From positions 24,335,896 to 24,399,895 of the forward strand of contig CM043960.1 of NCBI GenBank assembly GCA_014529385.2: DNA of 64,000 nt, given 5' to 3'. Below, piece after piece: positions 32,719 through 43,229 of the stretch. The stretch is from Adiantum capillus-veneris (taxonomy: Eukaryota; Streptophyta; Polypodiopsida; Polypodiales; Pteridaceae). The notes under the pieces were generated by a model that saw only the letters and a program-made list of their open reading frames with translations, searched no databases and was not told the DNA's origin. Both the position numbers and the translations under genes were made by a program. Each line of letters opens with the position of its first letter. Position 1 is the first letter of the stretch.

Positions 32719-34527
32719 ATGGCAGAGAAGAGAGACCAAGTACCTGAAGAGGGATCTTCCTCACATGGCACAGAGAAAATTCCTTCAACTCTTCAAGAAG
32801 AGGACAGGTTGTTTATAACTCAACTGCGTTGTTGCATGGACATGTTTTAGCAGTTGGCTAACAACCCAAGGATGCAGGAATTCTTACAAGCTCCGACACA
32901 GGGTTTTGAGCCTCCTACACAGGGCATGATTGAGCCGTTGCAAGAAAAGGAGATTTCCAATGCGCAGAGGACTCATGATGCTCGAGGGAAAGCCCATGTG
33001 GTTGAGCAACTAACGGTGTCCAATGATCCAAAGCAACTTGCTTTAGCTGGACAGGAACCGTTTGTGAATGGTCAAGGGAGCAATGAACAAGCTATGCGTC
33101 AGACCCTTCCATTACCTAATACTTATCCTGGTTATTTTGGAGGTGGTTCAGTGTTTCAAGCTATGGCTGGACCTTCCACAGGTTATATGCCAGGGAATGT
33201 GTTCGGGACAATGCAAACAGGCATGGGTAACCCTATGTACGCGAACATGGGTGTCCAACCAGGTTTTCAGGGTGCCTATGGCCAGTTTCGAGTGCTTGGA
33301 ACAGAATTTGGTATGGCTGGTTTTTCGCAACCATACGTACAAAATGCAGATATGACAGGGAAGACAGTTGATGCGAGTGCTGGAATGAACACTCATGGAA
33401 CACCACTGCTACAAGCACCTGTTTATGATAATGTGGCCCCTTTGAGTCAGCCTAAGGATTACAAGGAAGGTGGGCAGGGAGTGAAGTTTGAAACTTTCAG
33501 AGGAACTGAGGACCAATTAAAGGCTTTGACCTTCATACAGCATTTCGATGCAGCTTATGCTGGAGGAAACTTCACGGAATCTTCAAAGATACGCAAGGCT
33601 GCCACTTTCTTGAAAGGGAATGCGCTCCAATGGTGGACCGCATTGTTGAACGAGGGTCAAGCCCCAACAACGTGGGTCCAATTCAAACAACTTTTTGCGC
33701 CTGCATGGTTGAAAAACACTTTTGAAGTGGATGTAATGACGGAATGGCACGAGTTGAATGCTAAACAGTGTGCGGATCTGGAAGAGTACAATAAATGGTT
33801 TTGGGCCGCACTGTTGCCAGTCACCTCTTACAGGTTTGTGCCTTTGTCAGAACAAATTGAGAAGTACTGTTGCGGATTGCCCAAGAAAATCAGGGACTAC
33901 TGCACAAAGACTACTGTCATGAATATGTTTCAGTAGATAGAGAATGCAAGAGTGGCCAGCAATCTGTCTAAGGGAGATTCCGATGGATTTAATAGCCACA
34001 AGAAAGGGGCCCAGGGCAAACAATTTTTAGCCAAGGGCAATGTTGCAGCAAAGCCTTCTGAGTCTCCTACAAAGAAGCCCTCCACTCAAGAAGCTGATAC
34101 GTCCAAGAAGCAGTCTAAGTCTTCTTCGGGACGAGGACAAGGACAAAAGAGGCATTTTTCTAGCAAAACTTTTGAAGAACGGAAAGCTCTTAGGGAGGCC
34201 AAGAAATGCTACATTTGTGAACAGGAAGGACACTTTGCAAATGAGTGCCCACAGAAGAAGTCACAGGATAAGGATGACAAGTCAGACCATAAAGGGAAGA
34301 AGCCAAAGCCGAGTGCAGGACTTGTTCCAGATTTGGTTGGAGATCAGCCAAACACAGATGCCACGGAGCTGTGCAGAGCTTGGGGCAAAGTTAGAGACCA
34401 GACAGTGCTGGTTTTCTTTGATCCAGGAGCCCATGCAAATTTCATATCACCAGAATTGGCATCAAAGTTGGGCATTCGTGCAGAGGAGATGGGTATGACA
34501 GGCGAAGCAGGTTTGGCATGCCCATGA
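32719..34527 (+). pseudogene. Gag and protease of element B (three in-frame stops)
   Basis: One frame from ATG 32719 with TAG at 32848-32850, TAG at 33934-33936 and TGA at 34525-34527. Numbered as one frame: a Gly/Met/Pro-rich N-terminal region (about codons 45-200), the gag domain with F-L-K-G-N-A-L-Q-W-W (about 295-305), a Lys/Ser-rich linker, a CCHC knuckle C-Y-I-C-E-Q-E-G-H-F-A-N-E-C at 497-510, and a protease active-site-like F-F-D-P-G-A around Asp568. The first two stops are shared with element A. The first sits in the context UAG CAG UUG. Confidence 0.9.
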
Positions 34528-36108
34528 CATTCAGAGCCTGTTACTCCCATTCTGGGAAAGCTTCGTCTGCACATTCAGAGCTATGTGGATGCGGAAGAAT
34601 TTCATATTATGCCGTTTGAGGGCTGTGATGTGTTACTGGGTATCCCATGGTGTTACAGGTTGCATGCTATGGTGGATACTTACAACAAAAAGATTACCCT
34701 TGTACATAGAGGAAAGACTCATGTCCTTGATGTAAAGCTTAAAGGCGAGTCTGTTCCAGTTGTTTCTGCTTCTGCTATTTCATCTGCAATAAAGAATCAT
34801 CTTTCTGCGTACTTGATCTTTGCAAAAGAAGTACCTCAAGTTGTATCTAATTTGTCTACCTTAGATAAAGACAGGTCAACTTTTTTGAGTGGTTTCAGTG
34901 ATTGTTTTTCGGACTCTTTGCCAGGGGAGTTACCTCCTGAGAGACCTGAGGATCATACTATAGATCTTGTGTCAGGTTCTAGTCCACCGAATAGACCACC
35001 ATACAGGGTTAGTGCAGCCCAGCAGAAAGAGATTATGGGTCAGGTCAACGAGCTTTTAGAGAAGGGGCTGATTCAGCCCAGTTCATCCCCTTTTTGTTCG
35101 CCTGTACTCTTAGTGCAGAAGAAGGATGGTTCATGGCGCATGTGCATTGACTATTGCGCCTTGAATAAGAATACCATCAAGAACAGGTTCCCCATACCGA
35201 GGATAGATGACATTCTTGATCGGCTTGAGGGAGCGTCATTGTTTACAAGAATAGACCTAAAGAGCGGGTATCATCAGATACGCATTAGACCAGAAGATGT
35301 CCATAAGACTGCGTTCAGGACAACATTTGGTCTCTATGAGTTTCTTGTCATGCCATTTGGTCTCACAAATGCTCCTGCCACATTTAATAGAATGATGGAC
35401 AGAATTTTTAGACCACATAGAAACTTCGTGGGTACCTTCTTTGATGACATGATTATCTACTCAAAGTCTGAAGAGGAGCATAGGGATCACTTGACCGCAG
35501 TTTTCAATGAGCTACGCAAGAATAGGCTACTCATTAATGCGAAGAAAAGTGGGTTCTTTTTGCAAGAGATTCACTTCCTTGGGCACATTGTTTCAAAGGA
35601 TGGGGTACGCATGGATCCCGCTAAAGTGGAAGCAATTAGGTCATGGCCAGACTTGAAGTCCGTACATGACATTCGAAGCTTTCTAGGCTTATGTTCCTAT
35701 TACAGGAGGTTCATCCGAAATTTTGCTGAGATTGCTTCTCCACTCCATGCACTGCAAGGAAAAGGAGTTACTTTCAATCGGACAGCCAAGGAAATTTTAG
35801 CGTTCAAACACTTGAAAGAGAAGCTGACTTCAGATCCGGTAATTATTTTGCCAGATCTTTCTAAACCTTTTGTGGTTCAATGTGATGCGTGTGGCCATAG
35901 TCTTGGTGCAGTTTTAATGCAGAATGGCCGAGTAGTCGCATATGAGAGCAGAATTCTTTTGAAGACTGAAAGGAACTTGCAAGTCTATGAGAAAGAATTG
36001 CTGGCAGTAATTCATGCTCTCACTAGTTGGAAACACTATTTGCTAGGGGCTGATTTTGTTGTCCAAACGGATCATCAAACCTTGCGATATTTTCTTACAC
36101 AGACGTAG
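34528..36108 (+). pseudogene. Protease end, reverse transcriptase and RNase H of element B
   Basis: Open for 526 codons to TAG 36106-36108. D-V-L-L-G-I-P-W closes the protease. RT has C-I-D-Y-C-A-L-N-K (Arg to Cys relative to A and C), [21 protein letters not shown] and the catalytic F-F-D-D-M-I with Asp909. RNase H has Q-C-D-A-C-G (Asp1056), Y-E-K-E-L-L-A and T-D-H-Q-T-L. The closing TAG replaces a codon that is AAG in A and CAG in C. Confidence 0.92.
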
Positions 36109-37710
36109 TTGTCTGAGAAGCACATGCGATGGGCAAACATCTTGTCAATGTTCCATTTTCAGATTGTGCATGTGCAAGGGAAAAAGAACGTGGTGGCTGA
36201 TGCGTTGTCCCGAAAGCCCCAAATTTCAGCAATGTCAAGTCCGTACCATTGTGAACTAGACGAAATGAAGACACAATATGCTGAAGAATCAGATTTTGCA
36301 AGGATCTATGACCAGCTTGTTGATGGGCAACATCATGAGCACTATATGCTTAAGAATGACTTTCTCATGATGCATGGAAAGTTATGCGTTACTAAACAGT
36401 TACGGCCAAAGATTTTGATGGAAAGTCATGCTCCACCTTATGCAGGGCATCGTGGAATTGATGCGACAATGAAAGGGGTTGAGGCATTCTTCTATTGGCC
36501 AGCTTTGCGTCAAGATGTTGACACATTTGTAAGATCATGCTTAGTATGCCAAAAAGTCAAATTTGACAGACAAAAGCAACCGGGATTGTTGCAGCCATTG
36601 CCGATCCCTGATAGGCCATGGGAAAGTATAGCAATGGACTTTATCTTTGATCTTCCAAGGACGCAAACAGGAAATGATGGGATTTGGACTATCATTTGTA
36701 GGTTCAGTAAGCAAGCCCATTTCATTCCTGTTAGGAAGAAGATAAAGCCAGAACACATGGTCAAGATATTCATGAGCAATATCTTTAAATATCATGGGAT
36801 GCCTCAGTCAATTGTCAGTGACAGGGATCCACGTATCACGAGTCTTTTCTGGAAGGCATTGTTTGAGAACATGGGCACTACGCTCAAGTTCTCTTCTTCG
36901 TTTCATCCGCAAGCGGATGGACAGTCAGAAGAGGCAAATTCTACTGTCTTGGACCTACTCAAATGTTATGTCTCAGAGCACAAGGCAACTTGGGAACACC
37001 ATCTCCCATTGGTTGAATATGCTTACAATAACACTGTGCATACATCAACAGGTAAGCCACCATTTGAGATAGTGGAAGGAGGAAAGAAAGTCCCACCCAT
37101 TTTGCAGACTAAGGACAAGATATTTGAAGCAGACAAGTATGTGCAAGATATGGATGAAACATACAGGAAGATAAAGATTGCTCTTGAGAAGACTCGGGCT
37201 AAGCAAAAGAAAGCTGCTGATCGTCACCGTCGTGAACTTGTATTTTCACTTGGTGATTGGGTACTTTTGCGCTTTGAAAAGGCCAGGTTAAGGAAAAGGA
37301 AAGGCAAGGAACGCTTGTTTCCTAAGCTCAGTATGCGATATTATGGTTCTTTTCAGATTTCAAAAAAGATCAGCGATGTAGCTTACAGGTTAAAGCTACC
37401 AGAAGGCTGGAAAATACATAATGCTTTTCATGTCGGCCTTCTAAGGCCCTTTGTTGGTGATGTGCCAGAGAATATGCTTGATGAGGAACAACCCGAAGTG
37501 GAAGAATTGGATGAAATCCTTGTTCCTGAACAGATATTGGCACATAAAGAAAGAAAGGTTAGAGGAAAAGTTGCAAGACGCTATTTGGTGAAGTTCAAAA
37601 ACTATCCATCGTTAGATGCCAAATGGATGGAAGACTCTGAATTGGTTGATTCACCTCAGCTATTGCAATTGTATCTTGAGGCCTTTCAGATGGAACCCAC
37701 AGTGACTTGA
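36109..37710 (+). CDS. RNase H end, integrase and chromodomain of element B
   Basis: 533 uninterrupted codons in the same frame as the upstream pol. Integrase: the zinc-binding part ends C-L-V-C-Q-K-V-K; catalytic residues are Asp1307 (M-D-F-I-F-D), Asp1368 (V-S-D-R-D-P) and Glu1404 (Q-S-E-E-A), a D,D35E spacing. Then Y-Y-G-S-F-Q-I, W-K-I-H-N-A-F-H-V and the chromodomain (about codons 1603-1655: R-Y-L-V-K-F-K-N-Y-P-S-L-D-A-K-W-M-E-D). All catalytic residues are intact. Integrase joins element DNA to the chromosome, and the chromodomain should steer it to marked chromatin. Confidence 0.92.
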   Translation: MSEKHMRWANILSMFHFQIVHVQGKKNVVADALSRKPQISAMSSPYHCELDEMKTQYAEESDFARIYDQLVDGQHHEHYMLKNDFLMMHGKLCVTKQLRPKILMESHAPPYAGHRGIDATMKGVEAFFYWPALRQDVDTFVRSCLVCQKVKFDRQKQPGLLQPLPIPDRPWESIAMDFIFDLPRTQTGNDGIWTIICRFSKQAHFIPVRKKIKPEHMVKIFMSNIFKYHGMPQSIVSDRDPRITSLFWKALFENMGTTLKFSSSFHPQADGQSEEANSTVLDLLKCYVSEHKATWEHHLPLVEYAYNNTVHTSTGKPPFEIVEGGKKVPPILQTKDKIFEADKYVQDMDETYRKIKIALEKTRAKQKKAADRHRRELVFSLGDWVLLRFEKARLRKRKGKERLFPKLSMRYYGSFQISKKISDVAYRLKLPEGWKIHNAFHVGLLRPFVGDVPENMLDEEQPEVEELDEILVPEQILAHKERKVRGKVARRYLVKFKNYPSLDAKWMEDSELVDSPQLLQLYLEAFQMEPTVT

Positions 37711-38020
37711 TGCAGACTTTTTGGAGCAACGCAAGAGCATGGTTCATGATGCTCAAGAGAGTAGTTAAGCAATTGTATCTACTCTTTCCATACAGAATTT
37801 AGCTAAAGAAGTTTGTGCTTCAGAATACACTAGAAGGCTTCTATGCTTCATATATATGTCGTAGCCAAGTTGGTGGGATTGTTTAATCGTCCAACGCTAC
37901 ATTTCCGGAAGCATGTATATCTTGGATTTCCCATCATAGAATATATGTGATATCAGGAGATATCTGCATGTATTATTGGCATGCAAGCGAGGTCGCTTGC
38001 AGTATTTCAAGGGTGGGGTG
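37711..38020 (+). other. 3' untranslated region and polypurine tract of element B
   Basis: Non-coding. An inverted word pair near 37980-38000 (GCAAGCGAGGTCGCTTGC) forms a perfect palindrome just upstream of AAGGGTGGGGTG (38009-38020), the polypurine tract. Element A has the same palindrome at about 9791-9808. Confidence 0.85.
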
Positions 38021-39562
38021 TGTCACCAGGAGGTGTATTTTTCCTGTCGCCTTCCGTAAATAAGTATTAGATATATTTATTTTATTTTTACTTGTTTGTC
38101 CCAAAACCCTTGAAAAGGTGCAAGTGGACATTGCATGGCCAGTGTGAAACGGCTGCAGCCAAATGGGTTTCTCACATCGGGGATCTAGGTCCGTCAGACA
38201 GGGACTACTCGGGCCAGATAGCACTGAATTCTGATGAGTATGGAAGCTCGTGTGCGCCAAACTGGAATTTGGGCCACTCGTCAAGTCACTACAACTTTAT
38301 AAGTTGAAAGGGGCCAGTAAATTAACCCACATTGTAGATGTTGTTCAAATGGTAGTCTTCAATGATGGTCAGGAGACCGATAGGGACGCCATGGAAGCAT
38401 CTCCTAAAATTTAGGAAACTGCTATTTTTGACCGGAAAATGTGTTCGCGTCATTAGCTCTGGAATGACAAGGGGAACATTTTATTGCTCTGCTGCCAAGT
38501 CAACTGACGCACCAGTTGAGATATTTTTAGCAGGGAAAGCCCAAACTCGGAAACTGGGCCACGTGTCAGCCTGTGAGCGATTCTGCCACTCTGGGAGGCA
38601 AAAACGAGCTGCATATCAACAAAGGGGGCGCCATTTTCAGCCTCAGGTGGATTGTAGCAGGTACAGAAGCTATGGAATGCTTACCTTGCCCTCTATGCAC
38701 AGTATGGTGACGGGAGTGATGCCCCGCACGCTACATACTGCTCTCTTTCTCCCCTACGTACACTATGTTATGCCCCACTAGTGGGCTTCTCATTTGACCT
38801 ATGTACAGTTCTGGGGGTTTATGGGCGTTTGCCAAGGCAAGAGCCTTCTGAACAGGAACCGGATTAGCTAATTGCTAATCCCCCACAGGTACGCACAGTT
38901 CCATCACGAAAGATTGCGAGTTTGGAGAGTTTTCTCGCGTGAAAACTCGTCCAATTCACAGGGGAACTGTCCCATTGCGTGCGGGAGCCCTCGGGACATG
39001 CGTAGGCGTGTTCGCTCTGCTAAAAACGATCCGAAACAGGGAATTACAGCCTGCTGTGTTTTTCTGCAGGTTTAGGGTTTCGCACCTAAACTGCAAGGGA
39101 ACATCGGGGGAGCCTCGTGAGAGCCTTGGGATGCGTGTACAGGCTTTCGGGCTCCCGGCAATGAAAAACAGAGAATTACAGCCCGCTGAATTTCTGTGAC
39201 AGCTCACCAGAAAGCTTCGAGATATCGAGGGAATCCGTCCTAGAAAGGTGTTTTTGACCTACAGGGGTTTTTGCGCCATTATGTTGTCGAAATCCGGTCG
39301 AAAACCTGCGTTTTCAGCCCTCGCCAGGTTTGGACAGCTTTGTGAAAGCTTGTGCTAAGTGGTCGGATCGTCTACCTTAATTTGAATAAAGAAATACCGA
39401 AAGGGGCGCCAGTCTTTGGGGCCTACAGGGTGTCGGTCTCGTGTGCGCAGTGACATTCTAGTCGCTGGACGCAATTGTGTTCTCTTCCCTTCTCAGTGCT
39501 CTGTGTAAAGTTAACAGGTAATTGAAATAGTACTGCCCTCTACGTTGTATAGGCCGGTTATA
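38021..39562 (+). repeat. 3' LTR of element B
   Basis: 1,542 bp. Same termini and length as the 5' LTR, with roughly 27 substitutions spread along it (for example CTGTCGCC versus CTGTTGCC near the start, and GTATAGGCC versus GTACGGGCC near the end). Confidence 0.95.
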
Positions 39563-39567
39563 TGAGC

Positions 39568-39809
39568 TCTCCATGAAATAATAATGTGAATCTGATTGTG
39601 ATTGTTCAATGACCAGTGTCTTTGAGCTAGTGCATAGTTTGAGTTGTCAAATGTATGTATGCACACAATCAATGTCTACTAAGCTGGTGTATTATCCACA
39701 ATCCGTTTTGAAGGCATAATCAAGGAAGATTACTCTTCTTTTAAGGTGGGAGTTAAGTCACAGAATGATGGCGTGGCATGACCATCAACCTACAGGGAAG
39801 TTGGAACAA

Positions 39810-39860
<51 letters not shown>

Positions 39861-40066
39861 GCCAACTCTTAAGGACCTGGGAATCGAGCTGCAATTGACG
39901 GGCAAGTCGTAACATGGCTGACAGGTAGATTTGTGTGCAATAACTAAAGCAGATGACTTTGCAGCTTTTGGAGCATCATGTTTTTAGCAGATATGCTTTT
40001 GGAGGACTTCTTTTTAGGAGAGCTTTTGGGTGCTTGCTTTTGTATGAGTTGCTTTTGGGGATTCTG
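39568..40066 (+). mobile_element. Gypsy remnant G: 3' tail and truncated 3' LTR
   Basis: 39568-39755 is a 3' untranslated tail ending in a purine tract (AAGGTGGGAG). 39756-40066 is an LTR piece starting AGTCACAGAATGATGG, with an AG tract (39813-39857) and repeated GCTTTTGG words. It parallels the fragment at 23527-23790. It stops where element F begins. The presence of B inside the tail shows G is older than B. Confidence 0.65.
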
Positions 40067-40761
40067 TGTCACAACGTGTTGCCATGTCGGGCCACTGAAG
40101 ACCCAAAGGAGAGGGTTAGGACTCTCTGAGCCTAACCCTAGACAACTTGCACATCCAGGCCGAGGGGCCTAAACCCTAGTAGAAGTGGAAGAAGAAGCAG
40201 GATTTACCAACTTGCAAATCATCGTCGAGTGGCCCAAATAATAAATTGGGTTAGGATCCCAATAACTTATGGAGCCAACCGAGGAGCCTAAACCCTTAAA
40301 AATAAAGCAAACACGCACACACTACCCAACTTGAGTAAAAACTAATGATGTGGCAACTATACGGACGTTCCGCGAATTGCGTTAGCTGTTGATGATGTGG
40401 CAGCCCTATACGGACATCCCACTAGGCGCTTGCTTTTGGACCAAATGCTTTTAGAATTGCTACTATTCATGTAAACAGCTTTTGTGCAGGCCAAGGGCCT
40501 TTAAATATGTGTTTTGGGCTCACTCTTTGGCATTCTACAGCGAAGAGAAGCATAGCAGAGCCAGACTTGTAGCCTGTTGAAGCAATATAAAGAAACACTG
40601 AAAGGGGCACCATCGTTTGGGCCATAGCAGTCTGGGAGTGGAAATCCGCCACTCCGTGTCTCGTGTGGATTCTCTTTGCCTTTCTATTCAAATGTTTCAA
40701 GTGCTAAATGTTTGTGTCAATCTGTTCTTTACAGCTGGCACATGGTGTCCGTCCTGTTACA
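40067..40761 (+). repeat. 5' LTR of element F
   Basis: 695 bp, TGTCACAACG to CTGTTACA. It has TGATGTGGCA twice (40346, 40393), GCTTGCTTTTGGACCA and the conserved R/U5-like block at about 40587-40622. Confidence 0.85.
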
Positions 40762-40762
40762 G

Positions 40763-40774
40763 TGGTATTAGAGC
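40763..40774 (+). promoter_or_regulatory. Primer-binding site of element F
   Basis: TGGTATTAGAGC is the initiator-Met primer site with one C-to-T change. Confidence 0.85.
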
Positions 40775-41500
40775 TTCAGGCATGTGCTTTCAGAAAGCAT
40801 ACAGGTCCCTCAAGACCAAACAAAGCAATATGTTGCTTCATCATTCTACAAAAAAAAAAATATTTTTCAAGAGGGAAACCGGTCATGTGCAAACCTACAT
40901 ATGGAAGCTATGGAGTGGGATGAAGAAGAAACGACAAGAGGAGGAGAAGACGAAGAAACAAAAGTTCGTTTTTACCCTAGATAACTCGCTTTTTGATGCT
41001 TTTCTGTGTTGCAAAGGCCTCTAAAATTCTCTTCAACAATTGAGAAATTGGATATGCTGCAGAAGTCAAAGTTGATCCTCTCGATGAGCCCTACACCTTA
41101 ACGCAAGCGGATTTTGATTCCGCCAATTTTGAGAAATTAGGGTTTTTGCAGCAATTTTGGTTTTCAGCAAAAAATTGAGCATGTGTAAAATTAGTCTTTG
41201 GAAGCTCTTGTTCTTTGTGTGCAAATAAGTGGTGATAGGAGCGAGGAACATGCATTTGGAAGCATTTGGGAGCACAGAGCTAGTCATCTACTCTTTTGCA
41301 ACAACGAGAAGAAGCCTTTGCTTGAAATGTTGCTTGAGAAATTTTGTTTGAAGATACTATCTAGAATTAGTTTGAAAATAGAATTGATGTGTTTTGAACT
41401 TGTTTTGGTGCCAATTTGAGAATGCTTTGATTTTTATACTACCTTTTGAATATCTTCGTCTAGGGCTTTCCTAGGGAGAGTGTTCATGGTTAATGTGGAA

Positions 41501-41656
41501 CCTCTGAACAACGCAGACCGATGCTCTAGGGAGCGTTTAATTGTAAGACGAAAAACCTCGCGACGACGCAAATCGATGGTCTAGAGAGCGTTTAGTTGTA
41601 TATAAAGCCTCCAAGCAACGCAGGATGCGCTCTGGGGAGCATTTGATTGTATCACT
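41501..41656. repeat. About 52-bp tandem repeat, three copies
   Basis: Units start CCTCTGAACAACGCAG (41501), CCTCGCGACGACGCAA (41556) and CCTCCAAGCAACGCAG (41608). Each contains a CTCTAGGGAGCGTTTAATTG-like core. They lie in the interior of element F. Confidence 0.85.
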
Positions 41657-42018
41657 CCTCTAAGCTAATGGCCTGGACCTTTTTAGGCTAAGACAGTCTG
41701 TTTGGAAGGAGCGGCGCTATTTGTTTCATGTCTTGTAACATGCATATGTAAGCATCTGTGTTGCATCATGATGTGTCGATATTCCTAATTGGGTGAGATT
41801 GCCTCGGTATGTTACTTCAATGCATTTAAACACCCACCTAAAGATCAACACAGATTGGGTGTGATGACTCATTTTTCTAAACCAAAATATCAAAAGCTCC
41901 GACATGGAATGAGAAATTAGAGTGCCCCTCGGGATTGACACTCGGATATTTTTCATCTAACTTGAGTTGTTTTGCAGATATAATCGCGAACGATTACTCT
42001 CCTTTCAAGAAGGGGGGA

Positions 42019-42658
42019 TGTCACAAACAACTGATATGTCAGGCCTCCTTCAGCCTAATCTAGCCGACCTGCAGATTTCAGTAGCAGAAGCAGAAGAAGA
42101 AGGATTTACCAACTTGCAGATCATCGTTGAGTGGCTCAAATAATAAATTGGGTTGGGATTAAAAATCCTAACTCCCAACAATTTATGGAACCTGCCAAGG
42201 GGCCTAAACCCTTCAAAATAAAGCAAGCGCACACTACCCAACTTGCGTAAAAACTAATGACGTGGCAACTGTACAGACGTTCCGCGTGATGACATGGCAG
42301 CATTGTATGGACAGTCGAATGGGTGCTTGCTTTTGGACCATATGCTTTTAAAACTGTTGCTTTTCACTTTGGTCTAGGCCAAGGGCCTTTGAGTATGTGT
42401 TGTGGGCTCACTCTCTCGCATTCTACAGTGTGGAGAAGCAAAGCAAAGCAACAAAGTTGTACCCTGTTGAAGTATTTTAAAGCAATACCCAAAGGGGCAC
42501 CATCATTTGGGGCCATTGCAGTCTAAGAGTTGAACTCCGGCACTCCGTGTCTCGTGTGGATTCTCTCTATCTTTTTGTTTAGTTGTTTAAGTGCTGAGCG
42601 TTTGTCTTAGTTTCTTTTCAATTGGCATGTGGTGCCCATCCCCTTACAGATGCCTATC
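42019..42658 (+). repeat. 3' LTR of element F
   Basis: 640 bp, TGTCACAAAC to CCCTTACA. It carries TGACGTGGCA (42258) and TGACATGGCA (42291), and the conserved block near 42479-42514. It is clearly diverged from the 5' LTR, so the insertion is old. Confidence 0.85.
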
Positions 42659-43229
42659 AATGTAAGCCTTGGGGGTCAGTTCTTTTTATGAGTGCATGGT
42701 TGCACATCTACAGAGTGACTCCCAGACTGTAATGTAAAAGAAGTACCAAGAGGAATGCAAGACTCTAGGGCCAATACTTCTAGGATAAAACTATGTAGCT
42801 CTGTGTGGGGTGTTTGCTATTTCGTTTCTATTCAATGATTGTTACAGTGGATTTACCGTCGGTTCCCCAAACACCATGACGAGTCGTTTACACTGGTTAC
42901 ACTGGTCCCCAAGCACCAAACTCTGCCACTCTATGTTCAATTTTCTCTCTTTCAAGTTCGAGTGTTTGCTATTTCGTTTCTAATTAGTGATTTTTACCGC
43001 CTTGCCAGTGGCTAGCCGGTTACACCGGTCCCTAAACACCATAACTCGTAGTAGTGGCCCAAAACCCTCGTGAAACAAGCAACAATATCTTCCTCGAATA
43101 TGACACATTGTCCTTCCACATGTAATGTGATAGGCTTGGACACTCCAAGCGAGAGATCTACAATAGAAAACATGAGAAAACTGCAAACAATTGAACTAAA
43201 TTTGAATAGAGAGAGAGAGAGAGAGGAGT
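42659..43229. other. LTR-derived fragments, no gene
   Basis: 42738-42771 resembles the conserved LTR block (AAGAAGTACC then AGGGCCAATAC). Two related pieces (about 42806-42870 and 42960-43040) share GAGTGTTTGCTATTTCGTTTCTA or GTGTTTGCTATTTCG wording and ACCGGTCCCNAA-type text. It is probably a scrambled Gypsy LTR. A GA tract lies at 43208-43223. Confidence 0.45.

Larger units (their letters stand above)
31092..39562 (+). mobile_element. Chromovirus B (Ty3/Gypsy), best-preserved copy
   Basis: 8,471 bp with two LTRs of identical length (1,542 bp), an exact 5-bp target duplication, primer site, polypurine tract and one gag-pol frame (32719-37710) containing no frameshift, only four stops. By hand I count about 27 substitutions and no indels between the LTRs, roughly 1.7 percent, so it is a fairly recent insertion. 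It lies in remnant G. It is not autonomous as it stands because of the stops. Confidence 0.96.
40067..42658 (+). mobile_element. LTR element F with a short non-coding interior
   Basis: Two related LTRs (40067-40761 and 42019-42658) flank only 1,257 bp that encodes no recognisable gag or pol. Primer site TGGTATTAGAGC (40763-40774) and polypurine tract AAGAAGGGGGG (about 42007-42017) are in the right places. This is a deleted or non-autonomous derivative of a Gypsy family related to C. No matching target duplication is visible (TTCTG versus GATGC), so one end may be recombined. Confidence 0.8.

Noticed and set aside
40062..42663. Target duplication for element F
   Set aside because: TTCTG and GATGC do not match. 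The ends may be recombined.
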